A DNA stretch of 64,000 nt, from assembly GCA_001940925.1 (NCBI GenBank), contig MSGZ01000021.1:145018-209017 (forward strand), in the 5' to 3' direction. This document shows positions 26,394 to 33,847 of the stretch, in pieces. The notes under the pieces are model-generated. The model was not told the origin of the DNA. It did not search any database and worked only from the letters and a program-made list of their open reading frames with translations. How positions within the stretch are numbered: the stretch's first letter is position 1; each line of letters begins with the position of its first letter. The stretch comes from Ruminococcus sp. Phil11. Lineage in GTDB: Bacteria; Bacillota; Clostridia; Oscillospirales; Ruminococcaceae. The translations under genes were made by a program, and so were the position numbers.

Positions 26394-27521
26394 ATGAAAA
26401 AACTTATGAAATTCGCAGCCGTGCTTGCTTCGACGGCGATCCTCTGTGGGAACTGTCCGGCAGGATATACAGCAGACGGTCTGTGGTATTTCGGCTTCAC
26501 GGCCAACGGCGTCTTTCAGCAGATGCAGATGCTTGATGCCAACGGATGGCTGCAGGATTATGTACTGCGGCCGCATGAGTTCACAGATGCAGACGAAAAT
26601 ACCCCGTATTATATCTGCACCTATCATGTTGACGAAGTTGAGAAATCTGACCCGGAGTATTATATTTGGGCGGATATGATGTATCTGGCCGTGCCGCAGC
26701 AGGACATGCTGCAGTATGTTCTGCGCACGGATATAGACCAAAACGCAGCGCAGCAGCAGGCCAAGACAATCGTGCAGAAGTATTTTCCGGGGCATACGCC
26801 CTATGAATGCAAGCAGAGGGCTTATCTGGTCAGAGAATCGGACGAAACAAGGAGAACCGCAGAAAATGCCGCCGGTCTGATGCGTGACCTTGCACAGGCC
26901 GGACTGATCTCTGAGTTTTATTCGTGGGGAGAGACTGCAGAGTATAAAGTGATTGAACACGGATTCCTGACCGTGTATGATGCGGACGGGTATATCAGAG
27001 AAAGGGAACAGGAAAACGGAAAAACATACGACTGGGCGGCGATCGAGGCTTGGGTCAGGGCGCATCATCCGGAATGTGAATTTGTCAGCATCACGGACAA
27101 GGACAGCGAGCTCGAGCTTGGCAATAAGCTGTGTAAAAGTGGCGGCTATGGCACAAAGCTGCTCTGGGGCAAGACGTTCTATGCGGTGATCCCGCCGGAG
27201 GATATTCCGTTCGCAGATCATTTTGCACTTGCAATGGAGCTGTATGAACAGTTCGGCCTGTCGCCCTGTGCAGGGCCGACATCTCTAGAAAGCGAACCCG
27301 GGCAGATGACCGCTCCAAACAATCTGACAGTTGCCGGCGATGCAAACCTTGACTGCTCGGTTGACGTCTCGGACGCGGTGCTTGCCGCACGGTTCGCTGC
27401 GGAGGACAGAGAAGCCGTCATCACCGATCAGGGCAAGCTGAACGCCGACTGTAACGGCGACGGCAGCGTCACAGCAGACGACACCGAGCTCATCCTGAAA
27501 AAGATCGCAAAGAAAATCTGA
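26394..27521 (+). CDS. Secreted dockerin-containing protein of unknown function
   Basis: 375 residues; start behind AAGGAGG. Residues 1-26 are a signal peptide (KKLMKFAAVLASTAILCGNC). Residues 30-310 form an unrecognised domain with YADGLWYFGFTANGVFQQM-type beta strands and a Cys pair (C262, C286 region). Residues 318-375 are a type I dockerin with two calcium loops, DANLDCSVDVSDAVLAARF and DCNGDGSVTADDTELILKK. Dockerins attach secreted enzymes to cohesin-bearing scaffoldins in a cellulosome-like complex. The unassigned domain might be a peptidase, inhibitor or binding module. It is one of three dockerin proteins in the window and is next to the GH8 gene. Confidence 0.85.
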   Translation: MKKLMKFAAVLASTAILCGNCPAGYTADGLWYFGFTANGVFQQMQMLDANGWLQDYVLRPHEFTDADENTPYYICTYHVDEVEKSDPEYYIWADMMYLAVPQQDMLQYVLRTDIDQNAAQQQAKTIVQKYFPGHTPYECKQRAYLVRESDETRRTAENAAGLMRDLAQAGLISEFYSWGETAEYKVIEHGFLTVYDADGYIREREQENGKTYDWAAIEAWVRAHHPECEFVSITDKDSELELGNKLCKSGGYGTKLLWGKTFYAVIPPEDIPFADHFALAMELYEQFGLSPCAGPTSLESEPGQMTAPNNLTVAGDANLDCSVDVSDAVLAARFAAEDREAVITDQGKLNADCNGDGSVTADDTELILKKIAKKI

Positions 27522-27536
27522 CAGCGTATCCCGATA

Positions 27537-27572
27537 ACGCCGCCCGGTTCAATCAGCCGGGCGGTGTTTTTT
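27537..27572 (+). terminator. Terminator of the dockerin protein gene
   Basis: 11-bp stem ACGCCGCCCGG / CCGGGCGGTGT followed by TTTTTT. Confidence 0.9.
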
Positions 27573-27583
27573 GCGCTTTCAGC

Positions 27584-27612
27584 TTGCTATTTTGTCTGTT
27601 TTATGCTATAGT
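27584..27612 (+). promoter_or_regulatory. Promoter of the GH8 gene
   Basis: TTGCTA (27584-27589), 17 bp, TATAGT (27607-27612) with TGC before the -10. Confidence 0.75.
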
Positions 27613-27660
27613 AAAAGCACAGGGGGAAGCAAATCTATTTTGAACGGGGAGGGTATATCT

Positions 27661-29172
27661 ATGAAAAAGATCATTGCAGCAGCACTCAGCTGCATGACGG
27701 CACTGACAGTGATCGTGATGCCGTCGGCGGCGGAACAGGAGGAAACATTGACAGCCGGGACACAGAGCTATTACAGAGAATGGAAAAATGCGTATCTTCG
27801 GCAAAATCCCTACGTCACGGACGGAACGCAGTATTATGTGTTCTACGGGGAGCAGACCTATGAAGAAGCGCAGGAAACTGTCGCGGTGACGGTCTCCGAG
27901 GCGCACGGCTACGGAATGCTGATTGCCGCACTCATGGCGGATTACGACAGCGAGGCACACGAGATCTTTGACGGGATGTACCGGTATTATCTTGCGCATC
28001 CGAGCAGCATCGGGCCGCATCTCATGGCGTGGCAGCAGAGCGACAACGGCGAGGCACTGATTGACACCGAGGGCGCGGATTCCGCGGCGGACGGCGACCT
28101 CGACATTGCATACGCGCTGCTGCTTGCGGATAAGGTCTGGGGCAGTGCGGGTGAGATCGACTATCTGTCCGCGGCAAAGCTCGTGATCGGCGATATCATG
28201 AAATACGAGATCAATCCGGTGTTTTGGCTGCCGCAGCTCGGCGACTGGGCGCATGACCCGGATCAGACATACGAATCCGTATTCCCGCCCGGAAACGGGG
28301 CAGCGGGTATGTCTACCTATGTGAGAAGCAAAAATTATCCGTTCACCGATGCGACGCGATCCTCGGATTTCACGCTGCAGTATTTCCCGGTGTTTGCATC
28401 TGTGACCGGCGATCAGAACTGGATCAAGGTATACGAAAGTATTATGGGTGTGATCCGGGATCATTACACGTTTTATGCAACGCCGTTGCTGCCGGATTTT
28501 CTGGTCTATAACCCGGTCGGCATCGGCAGCTGGATGGGTGCACAAGCAAATTTCCTTGAGGATCAGAACGACGGCAATTATTACTACAATGCCTGCCGGA
28601 CGCCGTGGCGCATCGGAACAGAGGCACTGCTCAACAAACGGGATGCGTACAGCCGGAACGGTGAGGCGCAGGCTTTTGCGGAAAAGGTCAATGCCTTCAT
28701 GAAGGAACAATGCGGCGGCGTCCCGGAAAAGATCATGGCGGGCTATGAGCTCACGCGCGGAAGGGCAATTGCGGATTACAGTGACCTCTGCTTCACGGCA
28801 CCGCTGATGATCTCCGCGGCGGCAGCAGGCGATACGGAATTTCATGATGCGATCCGCAAAGAGGTGCTGGATATCGGCGTGGATTCCTATTACGGCAACA
28901 CGATCGCCATGCTCTGCCTCATCACCGATGACGGCGGCTGGCTGGTGCCGGATACAGAGAAGCTGCCCGGCGATGTGAACAGGGATTACAGTGTCAATAT
29001 CGCGGATGTGCGCTGCCTTGGCTTCTGGCTGAATGCGCGCCCGAACTGGACGCTTCCGGATCCGGAGGCGGCCGACATGAACAGCGACGGCGTCCTTGAC
29101 GGAAAAGACCTGACGCTGCTGAAGCGGTATCTCGAAGAACAGCAGCCGGATACGCCGGAATGGAACACATAA
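27661..29172 (+). CDS. GH8 family glycanase with dockerin (cellulosomal)
   Basis: 503 residues from ATG 27661, after GGGGAGGG. Signal peptide at residues 1-24. The GH8 (alpha/alpha)6 barrel spans about 35-425: the acid catalyst is Glu80 in VTVSEAHGYGM and the GH8 signature is SAADGDLDIAYALLLADKVW near 141-160. Further conserved parts are MSTYVRSKNYPF-type loops and the CRTPWRIGTEALL motif. A type I dockerin follows (GDVNRDYSVNIADVRCLGFW, DMNSDGVLDGKDLTLLKRYL). GH8 enzymes are inverting endo-glucanases, licheninases, xylanases or chitosanases; which applies cannot be decided by eye. It has its own promoter. Confidence 0.95.
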   Translation: MKKIIAAALSCMTALTVIVMPSAAEQEETLTAGTQSYYREWKNAYLRQNPYVTDGTQYYVFYGEQTYEEAQETVAVTVSEAHGYGMLIAALMADYDSEAHEIFDGMYRYYLAHPSSIGPHLMAWQQSDNGEALIDTEGADSAADGDLDIAYALLLADKVWGSAGEIDYLSAAKLVIGDIMKYEINPVFWLPQLGDWAHDPDQTYESVFPPGNGAAGMSTYVRSKNYPFTDATRSSDFTLQYFPVFASVTGDQNWIKVYESIMGVIRDHYTFYATPLLPDFLVYNPVGIGSWMGAQANFLEDQNDGNYYYNACRTPWRIGTEALLNKRDAYSRNGEAQAFAEKVNAFMKEQCGGVPEKIMAGYELTRGRAIADYSDLCFTAPLMISAAAAGDTEFHDAIRKEVLDIGVDSYYGNTIAMLCLITDDGGWLVPDTEKLPGDVNRDYSVNIADVRCLGFWLNARPNWTLPDPEAADMNSDGVLDGKDLTLLKRYLEEQQPDTPEWNT

Positions 29173-29266
29173 AAATGAAGCTTGTATCCGCAGAGTGCTG
29201 CCGCAGCTGACCGGACCGGGTAAATTTGTTCAGATCAGGATCCTGATTTAAATTTATGCAAACCGC

Positions 29267-29317
29267 TTGACAAGCAGTGCCGGATGGTGTATAATGTGTA
29301 TGTTGAATATACACATT
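29267..29317 (+). promoter_or_regulatory. Promoter plus operator-like inverted repeat
   Basis: TTGACA (29267-29272), 17 bp, TATAAT (29290-29295), overlapping AATGTGTAT-7 bp-ATACACATT (29293-29317), a perfect 9-bp inverted repeat over the start site. A separate 14-bp palindrome ATCAGGATCCTGAT lies at 29234-29247. Confidence 0.75.
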
Positions 29318-29340
29318 CGACAGAAAGGGGCAGATATCCT

Positions 29341-31197
29341 ATGACAATCAGAAAAACCATGCGGCAGACGCTCGCAGCGGCCGGAACAGCTCTGATGCTG
29401 CTGGCATCCCTGCCGGTTCAGGCATTTGCATCGGAAGAACAGACGACCCCCGGCGGCGTAAAATTCAGCGAGCTGTCGGACAAGGTTGACGAGATCGCGG
29501 AAAAGGGCACGTTTGCGTCGTTCGGCTATGCGGTGTTCAGCGGGGATGAGATCGTCAGCACGAAGCATTACGGCGAGATCGACATGGAAGGCCATATCGC
29601 CGCAGACGAGAACACGGTCTACGAATGGGGCAGCATCACCAAGACCACGATCTGGGTCTCCGCGATGCAGCTTTACGAGCAGGGAAAGCTTGACCTGAAC
29701 GCCGATGTCCGCGGCTATCTGCCGGCGAATTTCCTGCACAATCTGAAATATGACGAGCCGATCACGTTCCTGAACCTGATGAACCACAATGCGGGCTTCT
29801 GTGAGTCCACATATCTGATCCAGACCTTCGACGAAAACGCGGTCCTGCCGCTCGGCAAGGCCCTGCAGGAATCCGAGCCGCCGCAGATCTGGCGTCCGGG
29901 CGAGATCACCAGCTATTCCAACTGGGGCGCAGCTCTGGCCGGATATATCATCGAGTGCATCAGCGGAATGCCGTACAGCGACTATGTCCATAAGAATATT
30001 TTTGAGCCGCTCGGCATGGAGCATACCGCGATCGCACCGGATCACAAGGATACACCGTGGGTGCGGGAGCAGCGCGAAAAGCTGAAGGCCTACGGCTTCC
30101 CGCCGATCGGTGCAGCAAAGCCGCTCGGCCCGCAGATGGCTTTCATCATGCTGTATCCTGCGGGTGCTGCGACCGGCACGATCGCAGACCTTGCGGCTTA
30201 TGCGCAGGGACTTTGCGACCCGGATGCGCCGCTGTTCGAGAAGCCCGAAACACAGGAAATGCTGTTCAGCGGCTCCGCATTTTACGGCAGCTCGGAGCTT
30301 GCAGCCTGCTGCCACGGCTTCTGGCCGGAATATCACGGCGTTACGACGGTCGGACACGACGGCGGCACCTCGGCCTGCTCGTCGATCATGACATTTGACC
30401 GTGAGAGCGGCCTCGGTTATGTCTGGATGACAAACGGCATCGGCAAGCTGGACAGCATTGATGATATGCTGTTCGGCAAGCTGGACGCCGGTATGCTGCC
30501 TGCCGGTGAAAATACGGACAATACCGATATCTCCGGCTTCTATTCGCTGCCGCGCTCCACGCAGAAGGGGCTGCTGCGGTTCGTTTCGCGGCTGAATCTG
30601 ATCCCGATCCTGAAGGACGGCAGCGGCGGCTATAAAGTGGGTACCGCTGCATTGACCCCGAAGGGCAGCGGACTGCTTCAGGTGCAGGACGGCGAGAACA
30701 CCGGATTCTACGGCACAGGCCGTCTTTCGGACGGAACCCCGACGCTTCAGCTCGGCAGCATGGATGCATTCGGCAATCCGCTGCTGCCTGCGGAGTTCGG
30801 TTCGCTGTGTCTCTATGCGCTGATCGCGGTCATCTGCGTGATCCTGCTGCTGGTCAAGCTGATCCAGCGCATCGCCAAAAAGCGGAAGCATTATGCGGGC
30901 ATGGGGATGATCACCCTTGCGCAGCTTGCAAAGATCGCGTCCCTTGCGCTGATGGTCGCCGCGGTTTCCGTGTATTCCGCGAACATGGGTCTGACGAAGC
31001 AGAACGGCATGATCTTCGGCATTGCGCAGGGCGTCTGCGGCCTGATCTTCGCGCTGGCGGCACTTTCCTCGTTCGGCTCGATGTTCTCGAAGAAGGAGAA
31101 GGCGAAGGCACCGAAGTATCTGTTCAACTTCCTGTTCAATGCATTTGCGGCCGCCGTCGTCGTTTATTTCCAGATGTATCAGTTCTGGGGCATTTGA
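29341..31197 (+). CDS. Beta-lactamase-family serine hydrolase with C-terminal membrane domain
   Basis: 618 residues. Signal peptide at 1-31 (LMLLASLPVQAFA). The class C/Flp-type penicillin-binding fold has Ser98-x-x-Lys101 (WGSITK), Tyr192-Ser-Asn (TSYSNWG) and HDGGTSACSS in the place of the third motif. After about residue 460 come four membrane helices (LYALIAVICVILLLVKLI, IASLALMVAAVSVYSA, GVCGLIFALAALSSF, FNAFAAAVVVYFQMY). Relatives act on peptidoglycan peptides, D-amino-acid esters or lipids; true antibiotic hydrolysis is unlikely. The catalytic domain lies outside. The promoter has an operator-like repeat, implying control by a dedicated regulator not encoded next door. Confidence 0.88.
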   Translation: MTIRKTMRQTLAAAGTALMLLASLPVQAFASEEQTTPGGVKFSELSDKVDEIAEKGTFASFGYAVFSGDEIVSTKHYGEIDMEGHIAADENTVYEWGSITKTTIWVSAMQLYEQGKLDLNADVRGYLPANFLHNLKYDEPITFLNLMNHNAGFCESTYLIQTFDENAVLPLGKALQESEPPQIWRPGEITSYSNWGAALAGYIIECISGMPYSDYVHKNIFEPLGMEHTAIAPDHKDTPWVREQREKLKAYGFPPIGAAKPLGPQMAFIMLYPAGAATGTIADLAAYAQGLCDPDAPLFEKPETQEMLFSGSAFYGSSELAACCHGFWPEYHGVTTVGHDGGTSACSSIMTFDRESGLGYVWMTNGIGKLDSIDDMLFGKLDAGMLPAGENTDNTDISGFYSLPRSTQKGLLRFVSRLNLIPILKDGSGGYKVGTAALTPKGSGLLQVQDGENTGFYGTGRLSDGTPTLQLGSMDAFGNPLLPAEFGSLCLYALIAVICVILLLVKLIQRIAKKRKHYAGMGMITLAQLAKIASLALMVAAVSVYSANMGLTKQNGMIFGIAQGVCGLIFALAALSSFGSMFSKKEKAKAPKYLFNFLFNAFAAAVVVYFQMYQFWGI

Positions 31198-31211
31198 GCT
31201 TTCCGGTCACA

Positions 31212-31246
31212 AAACGGGTGCTGATATGATGTGTCAGCACCCGTTT
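31212..31246 (+). terminator. Terminator of the serine hydrolase gene
   Basis: 13-bp arms AAACGGGTGCTGA / TCAGCACCCGTTT with a 9-nt loop, 15 bp after the stop. Confidence 0.8.
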
Positions 31247-31370
31247 CGCATTTTGCTGCCGATAAAATTTTTTCGCAAACTGTCAGATTTTCCTTCGCCG
31301 GATCGTATTATTGGTGAAGGCGGAAAACGCCTTCCATCATGATGAACAACAATAAGGCGGTGAACATTCC

Positions 31371-31661
31371 GTGTTGCCGGAAGAATTTGAAGCCGCTGTC
31401 GTGCGGTATTATGATACCCTTCTGCGGCTTGCCGTCCAGCGGGCAGGCAGCCGCGCAGAAGCGGAGGACATCGTGCAGGATACATTTTTGCAGCTGCTGC
31501 GCAGCAATCAGACATTTGACGGCGAAGAACATCTCAAGGCGTTCCTGATCCGCGCCGTCATCAACCGCTGCAAGGATTTTCTCAAGTCTGCAAGACATAC
31601 CCGCAGCGTGGAGCTCTCGGAAGCAGCTGAAAATATGCTCCCCGCTGCCCCGCCGCCATGA
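31371..31661 (+). pseudogene. ECF sigma factor fragment (region 2 only)
   Basis: 96 residues from a GTG behind AAGGCGG. Region 2 is good (YYDTLLRLAVQRAGSRAEAE, DIVQDTFLQLLRSNQTF, FLIRAVINRCKDFLKS), but the frame ends right after it in ENMLPAAPPP. Region 4, needed for -35 recognition, is missing. The stop overlaps the start of the next remnant, whose first residues look like the membrane helix of an anti-sigma protein. An internal deletion removing region 4 and the head of the partner gene explains both. Confidence 0.75.
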
Positions 31662-32158
31662 TCGCGGCAGCCGTCGCAGCGATGCTCTGCATCGGGACGG
31701 TCACCGTCGGCGCGGCCGAACAGCGCGGAGACCGCTGGTTCAGCGCAACGCACCCTGTTATGTGCTTCGAGGTGCCGAATACGACGGATCCGTTCTTCCG
31801 CAGCGGTTCCGGTTCGGTTCTCGGCAGGGATGCTGACGGCACCGTCCATTATGTTGAACGCTTCATGATCCCGACGGGCGAATCCGTAGAAGGCAGATCC
31901 ATAGCTGTGTCCTGCAGAGCGGTTCTTTCCGGCTTTGACGGATACGACGGCAGCCTTGATGATATTCATACCGTTACGCTGGATACGGTATACCGGACGG
32001 AGATGCAGCAGCTGGATACGCCGGTCATGATGAGCGTACCGGACACCGGCGAAGAAACTGCGCTGAACCGCGCGGCCGTCAGCCCGATCGGCGTCTGTCT
32101 GACGACGGACACAGACCGGGGGAAAGCCGCTGCGGTTTTCCCCCGGTTTCCGTTATGA
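31658..32158 (+). pseudogene. Remnant of an anti-sigma-like membrane protein
   Basis: It begins directly inside a membrane helix (MIAAAVAAMLCIGTVTVGAA) without a cytoplasmic head, then a short extracytoplasmic region (MCFEVPNTTDPFFRSGSGSV, RAVLSGFDGYDGSLDDIHTV). The last 15 codons run through a perfect terminator hairpin at 32115-32147, which suggests the original stop was lost to a frameshift. It is the third sigma/anti-sigma locus in the window and the only broken one. Confidence 0.6.
32115..32147 (+). terminator. Terminator of the broken sigma locus
   Basis: Perfect 11-bp arms ACCGGGGGAAA / TTTCCCCCGGT; it lies within the 3' end of the reading frame. Confidence 0.65.
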
Positions 32159-32160
32159 CA

Positions 32161-32192
32161 AAAGACGGCATCTCCGCGCGGGAGATGCCGTT
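32161..32192 (-). terminator. Terminator of the glycine-zipper protein gene
   Basis: 12-bp arms AACGGCATCTCC / GGAGATGCCGTC followed on the reverse strand by TTTTG. Confidence 0.85.
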
Positions 32193-32198
32193 TCAATA

Positions 32199-32513
32199 TT
32201 ATCTGTGGGTCAGTTCGATGTAGGTGACACCGGCACTGCTCTTTCTGTAGTAGAGCATCAGGAATTTGGCGATATCCCGCTGCGATGCCTGCGAATTTGC
32301 AGAACTGCTGACCGCTGCGCCGACCACGCCGCCGACGATCGCGCCGACCGGTCCGCCGAGCAAAAGTCCCGGCAGTGCGCCGATCAGACCGCCGCCGAGT
32401 GCGTCACCTGTTTTTCTCTCGTAGAATTGCTTTGCGCCGCCCTCCAGCCGGATGACAGTCTCATCTCTGAGGACAGCAGCTTCCAGTTCGGAATACGTGT
32501 TGACAGTTACCAT
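32199..32513 (-). CDS. Small glycine-zipper membrane protein
   Basis: 104 residues from ATG 32513, 8 bp after AAAGGAGGG. Residues 1-38 are a soluble head (VTVNTYSELEAAVLRDETVI). Residues 39-70 are a glycine-zipper hydrophobic stretch (LGGGLIGALPGLLLGGPVGA IVGGVVGAAVS; split here) that can form a helical hairpin in the membrane. The tail is basic. Proteins of this build are common in clostridia and of unknown function; glycine zippers favour oligomers or pores. It has its own promoter and terminator. Confidence 0.8.
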   Translation of the reverse strand: MVTVNTYSELEAAVLRDETVIRLEGGAKQFYERKTGDALGGGLIGALPGLLLGGPVGAIVGGVVGAAVSSSANSQASQRDIAKFLMLYYRKSSAGVTYIELTHR

Positions 32514-32561
32514 TTGTAGTGCCCTCCTTTTCTGCCGGTCTTTCGCTGCCGGCTTGCCCAT

Positions 32562-32590
32562 ATTATACAGCAAAATCATATATTTGTCAA
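32562..32590 (-). promoter_or_regulatory. Consensus promoter of the glycine-zipper gene
   Basis: Reverse strand TTGACA (32585-32590), 17 bp, TATAAT (32562-32567). Confidence 0.85.
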
Positions 32591-32720
32591 GGCGCTGTCG
32601 GCAGTGCCGACAGCCGTTTCCCTCCGGAGACGGTTGGCGAAGCTCCCCCAACATTCGCAGTACACGCCGCGGGGCGGCTTCTGATAGTTCACTGCTCCCA
32701 ATGTTAAGCCCGCTGACAGT
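32591..32720 (-). repeat. Dispersed intergenic repeat, copy B
   Basis: Reverse strand blocks in the usual order: GCGGGCTTAACATTGGGAGC, AGAAGCCGCCCCGCGGCGTG, GAGCTTCGCCAACCGTCTCC, GGAGGGAAACGGCTGTCGGC. It abuts the -35 of the glycine-zipper gene. The remaining stretch to 32829 holds GTGAATAGTGAA-type short repeats. Confidence 0.75.
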
Positions 32721-32829
32721 ATCCCGGTACTTTTTATTCTAGTGAATGGTGAATAGTGAAAAGTGAAGAACGGCGGTGTACCCTTCGGGCATATTCAAAT
32801 CAATCGCCGCAGGTACTGTTATTCACGAT

Positions 32830-33177
32830 TCATTTCATTTTGCTCCACTCTGCCTCCTTGAAGCCAACCAGCACGGTCTGCTCCGTGACGAGGATCGGGC
32901 GTTTGACCAGCATTCCGTCCGACGCCAGCAGCGCGAGCTGTTCGTCCTCCGGCATATCCGGCAGCCTTTTCGAGAGCTGCAGCTCACGGTAAAGCTGACC
33001 GCTTGTATTGAAAAACCGTTTCAGCGGCAGACTGCTCATCCGCTGCCACTGCATCAGCTCCTCCGCGGTCGGGTTCTCCTCTTTGATGTCGCGCAGCGTA
33101 TAGGACAGACCGTTGTCGTCCAGCCATTTCTGCGCCTTTTTGCAGGTCGTGCATTTCGGATAACAAATAAACAGCAT
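32830..33177 (-). CDS. ArsC/Spx-family thioredoxin-fold protein
   Basis: 115 residues from ATG 33177 behind AAAGGAGG. The start MLFICYPKCTTCKKAQKWLD has the C-x-x-C redox pair of Spx/MgsR and YffB proteins, followed by GLSYTLRDIKEENPTAEEL, the FNTSG segment and LLASDGMLVKRPILV with the conserved K-R-P-I/L-L. Such proteins are redox-sensing RNA polymerase partners or glutaredoxin-like reductases; arsenate reductase activity is less likely because no arsenic genes are nearby. It is a single gene. Confidence 0.88.
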   Translation of the reverse strand: MLFICYPKCTTCKKAQKWLDDNGLSYTLRDIKEENPTAEELMQWQRMSSLPLKRFFNTSGQLYRELQLSKRLPDMPEDEQLALLASDGMLVKRPILVTEQTVLVGFKEAEWSKMK

Positions 33178-33271
33178 GGGGATCCTCCTTTCCGGATCGT
33201 TCCGGTTGTGATAACACAGGGCGCGGAAAACAGCAGCGGGCACCGACCGAAATGTCAGTGCCCGCATTTTG

Positions 33272-33844
33272 TTATTTCCGCTTCTTCTTTTTAACGGAAT
33301 AGCCGAACGAGCCGCATTTCCGGCCGAGCGCGAAATATTCACCGTGTGCATACGCAAGCAGACCGCTCTGCTGCAGATTCAGCTTGCCCTTGCTGTCCAC
33401 ATACCGCGCATCGACAGCCGTTCCGGTGATCTCCGCAAGGAACATGTCATGCGAACCGAGCGGAATGATCTCCTTCACTTTGCATGTCAGGCTGACCGGC
33501 GATTCCGCGAGAACCGGGACGCTGCCCTGCGGCGGCTCTGTCAGATGCAGTCCGCAGGCCGCGATCTTGTCAACGGTTTTGCCGGAGCGCACCCCGCAGA
33601 AATCGACTGCCTTTACCATGGCGGTCGTCGTCAGATTGATCGCAAATTCGCCGCTTTCCTTGATGATCCCGTAGGAATGGCGCGTCGGGCGCACCGAGAT
33701 GTAGGTCATCGGCGGGTGCGTACAGCAGATGCCCGTCCATGCAACGGTCAGGACATTTGCCTGCTCCATTGTGCCGCAGGTAACAAGAACGGGCGGGAGC
33801 GGTGCAAGCATCGCTCCCCCGTTCCAGAATACTTTTTCGCCCAT
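33272..33844 (-). CDS. Flavin reductase-like / flavoredoxin family protein
   Basis: 190 residues. It matches the flavin reductase domain of small FMN-binding proteins: NVLTVAWTGICCTHPPMTYI, SVRPTRHSYGIIKESGEFAI, NLTTTAMVKAVDFCGVRSGK and a late SHDMFLAEITGTAVDARYVD. It should bind FMN and reduce or carry electrons from NAD(P)H. The start lies 4 bp from the flotillin stop with almost no spacing for a ribosome site of its own, so translation is probably coupled to the flotillin gene. The tail is lysine-rich. Confidence 0.88.
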   Translation of the reverse strand: MGEKVFWNGGAMLAPLPPVLVTCGTMEQANVLTVAWTGICCTHPPMTYISVRPTRHSYGIIKESGEFAINLTTTAMVKAVDFCGVRSGKTVDKIAACGLHLTEPPQGSVPVLAESPVSLTCKVKEIIPLGSHDMFLAEITGTAVDARYVDSKGKLNLQQSGLLAYAHGEYFALGRKCGSFGYSVKKKKRK

Positions 33845-33847
33845 GCC

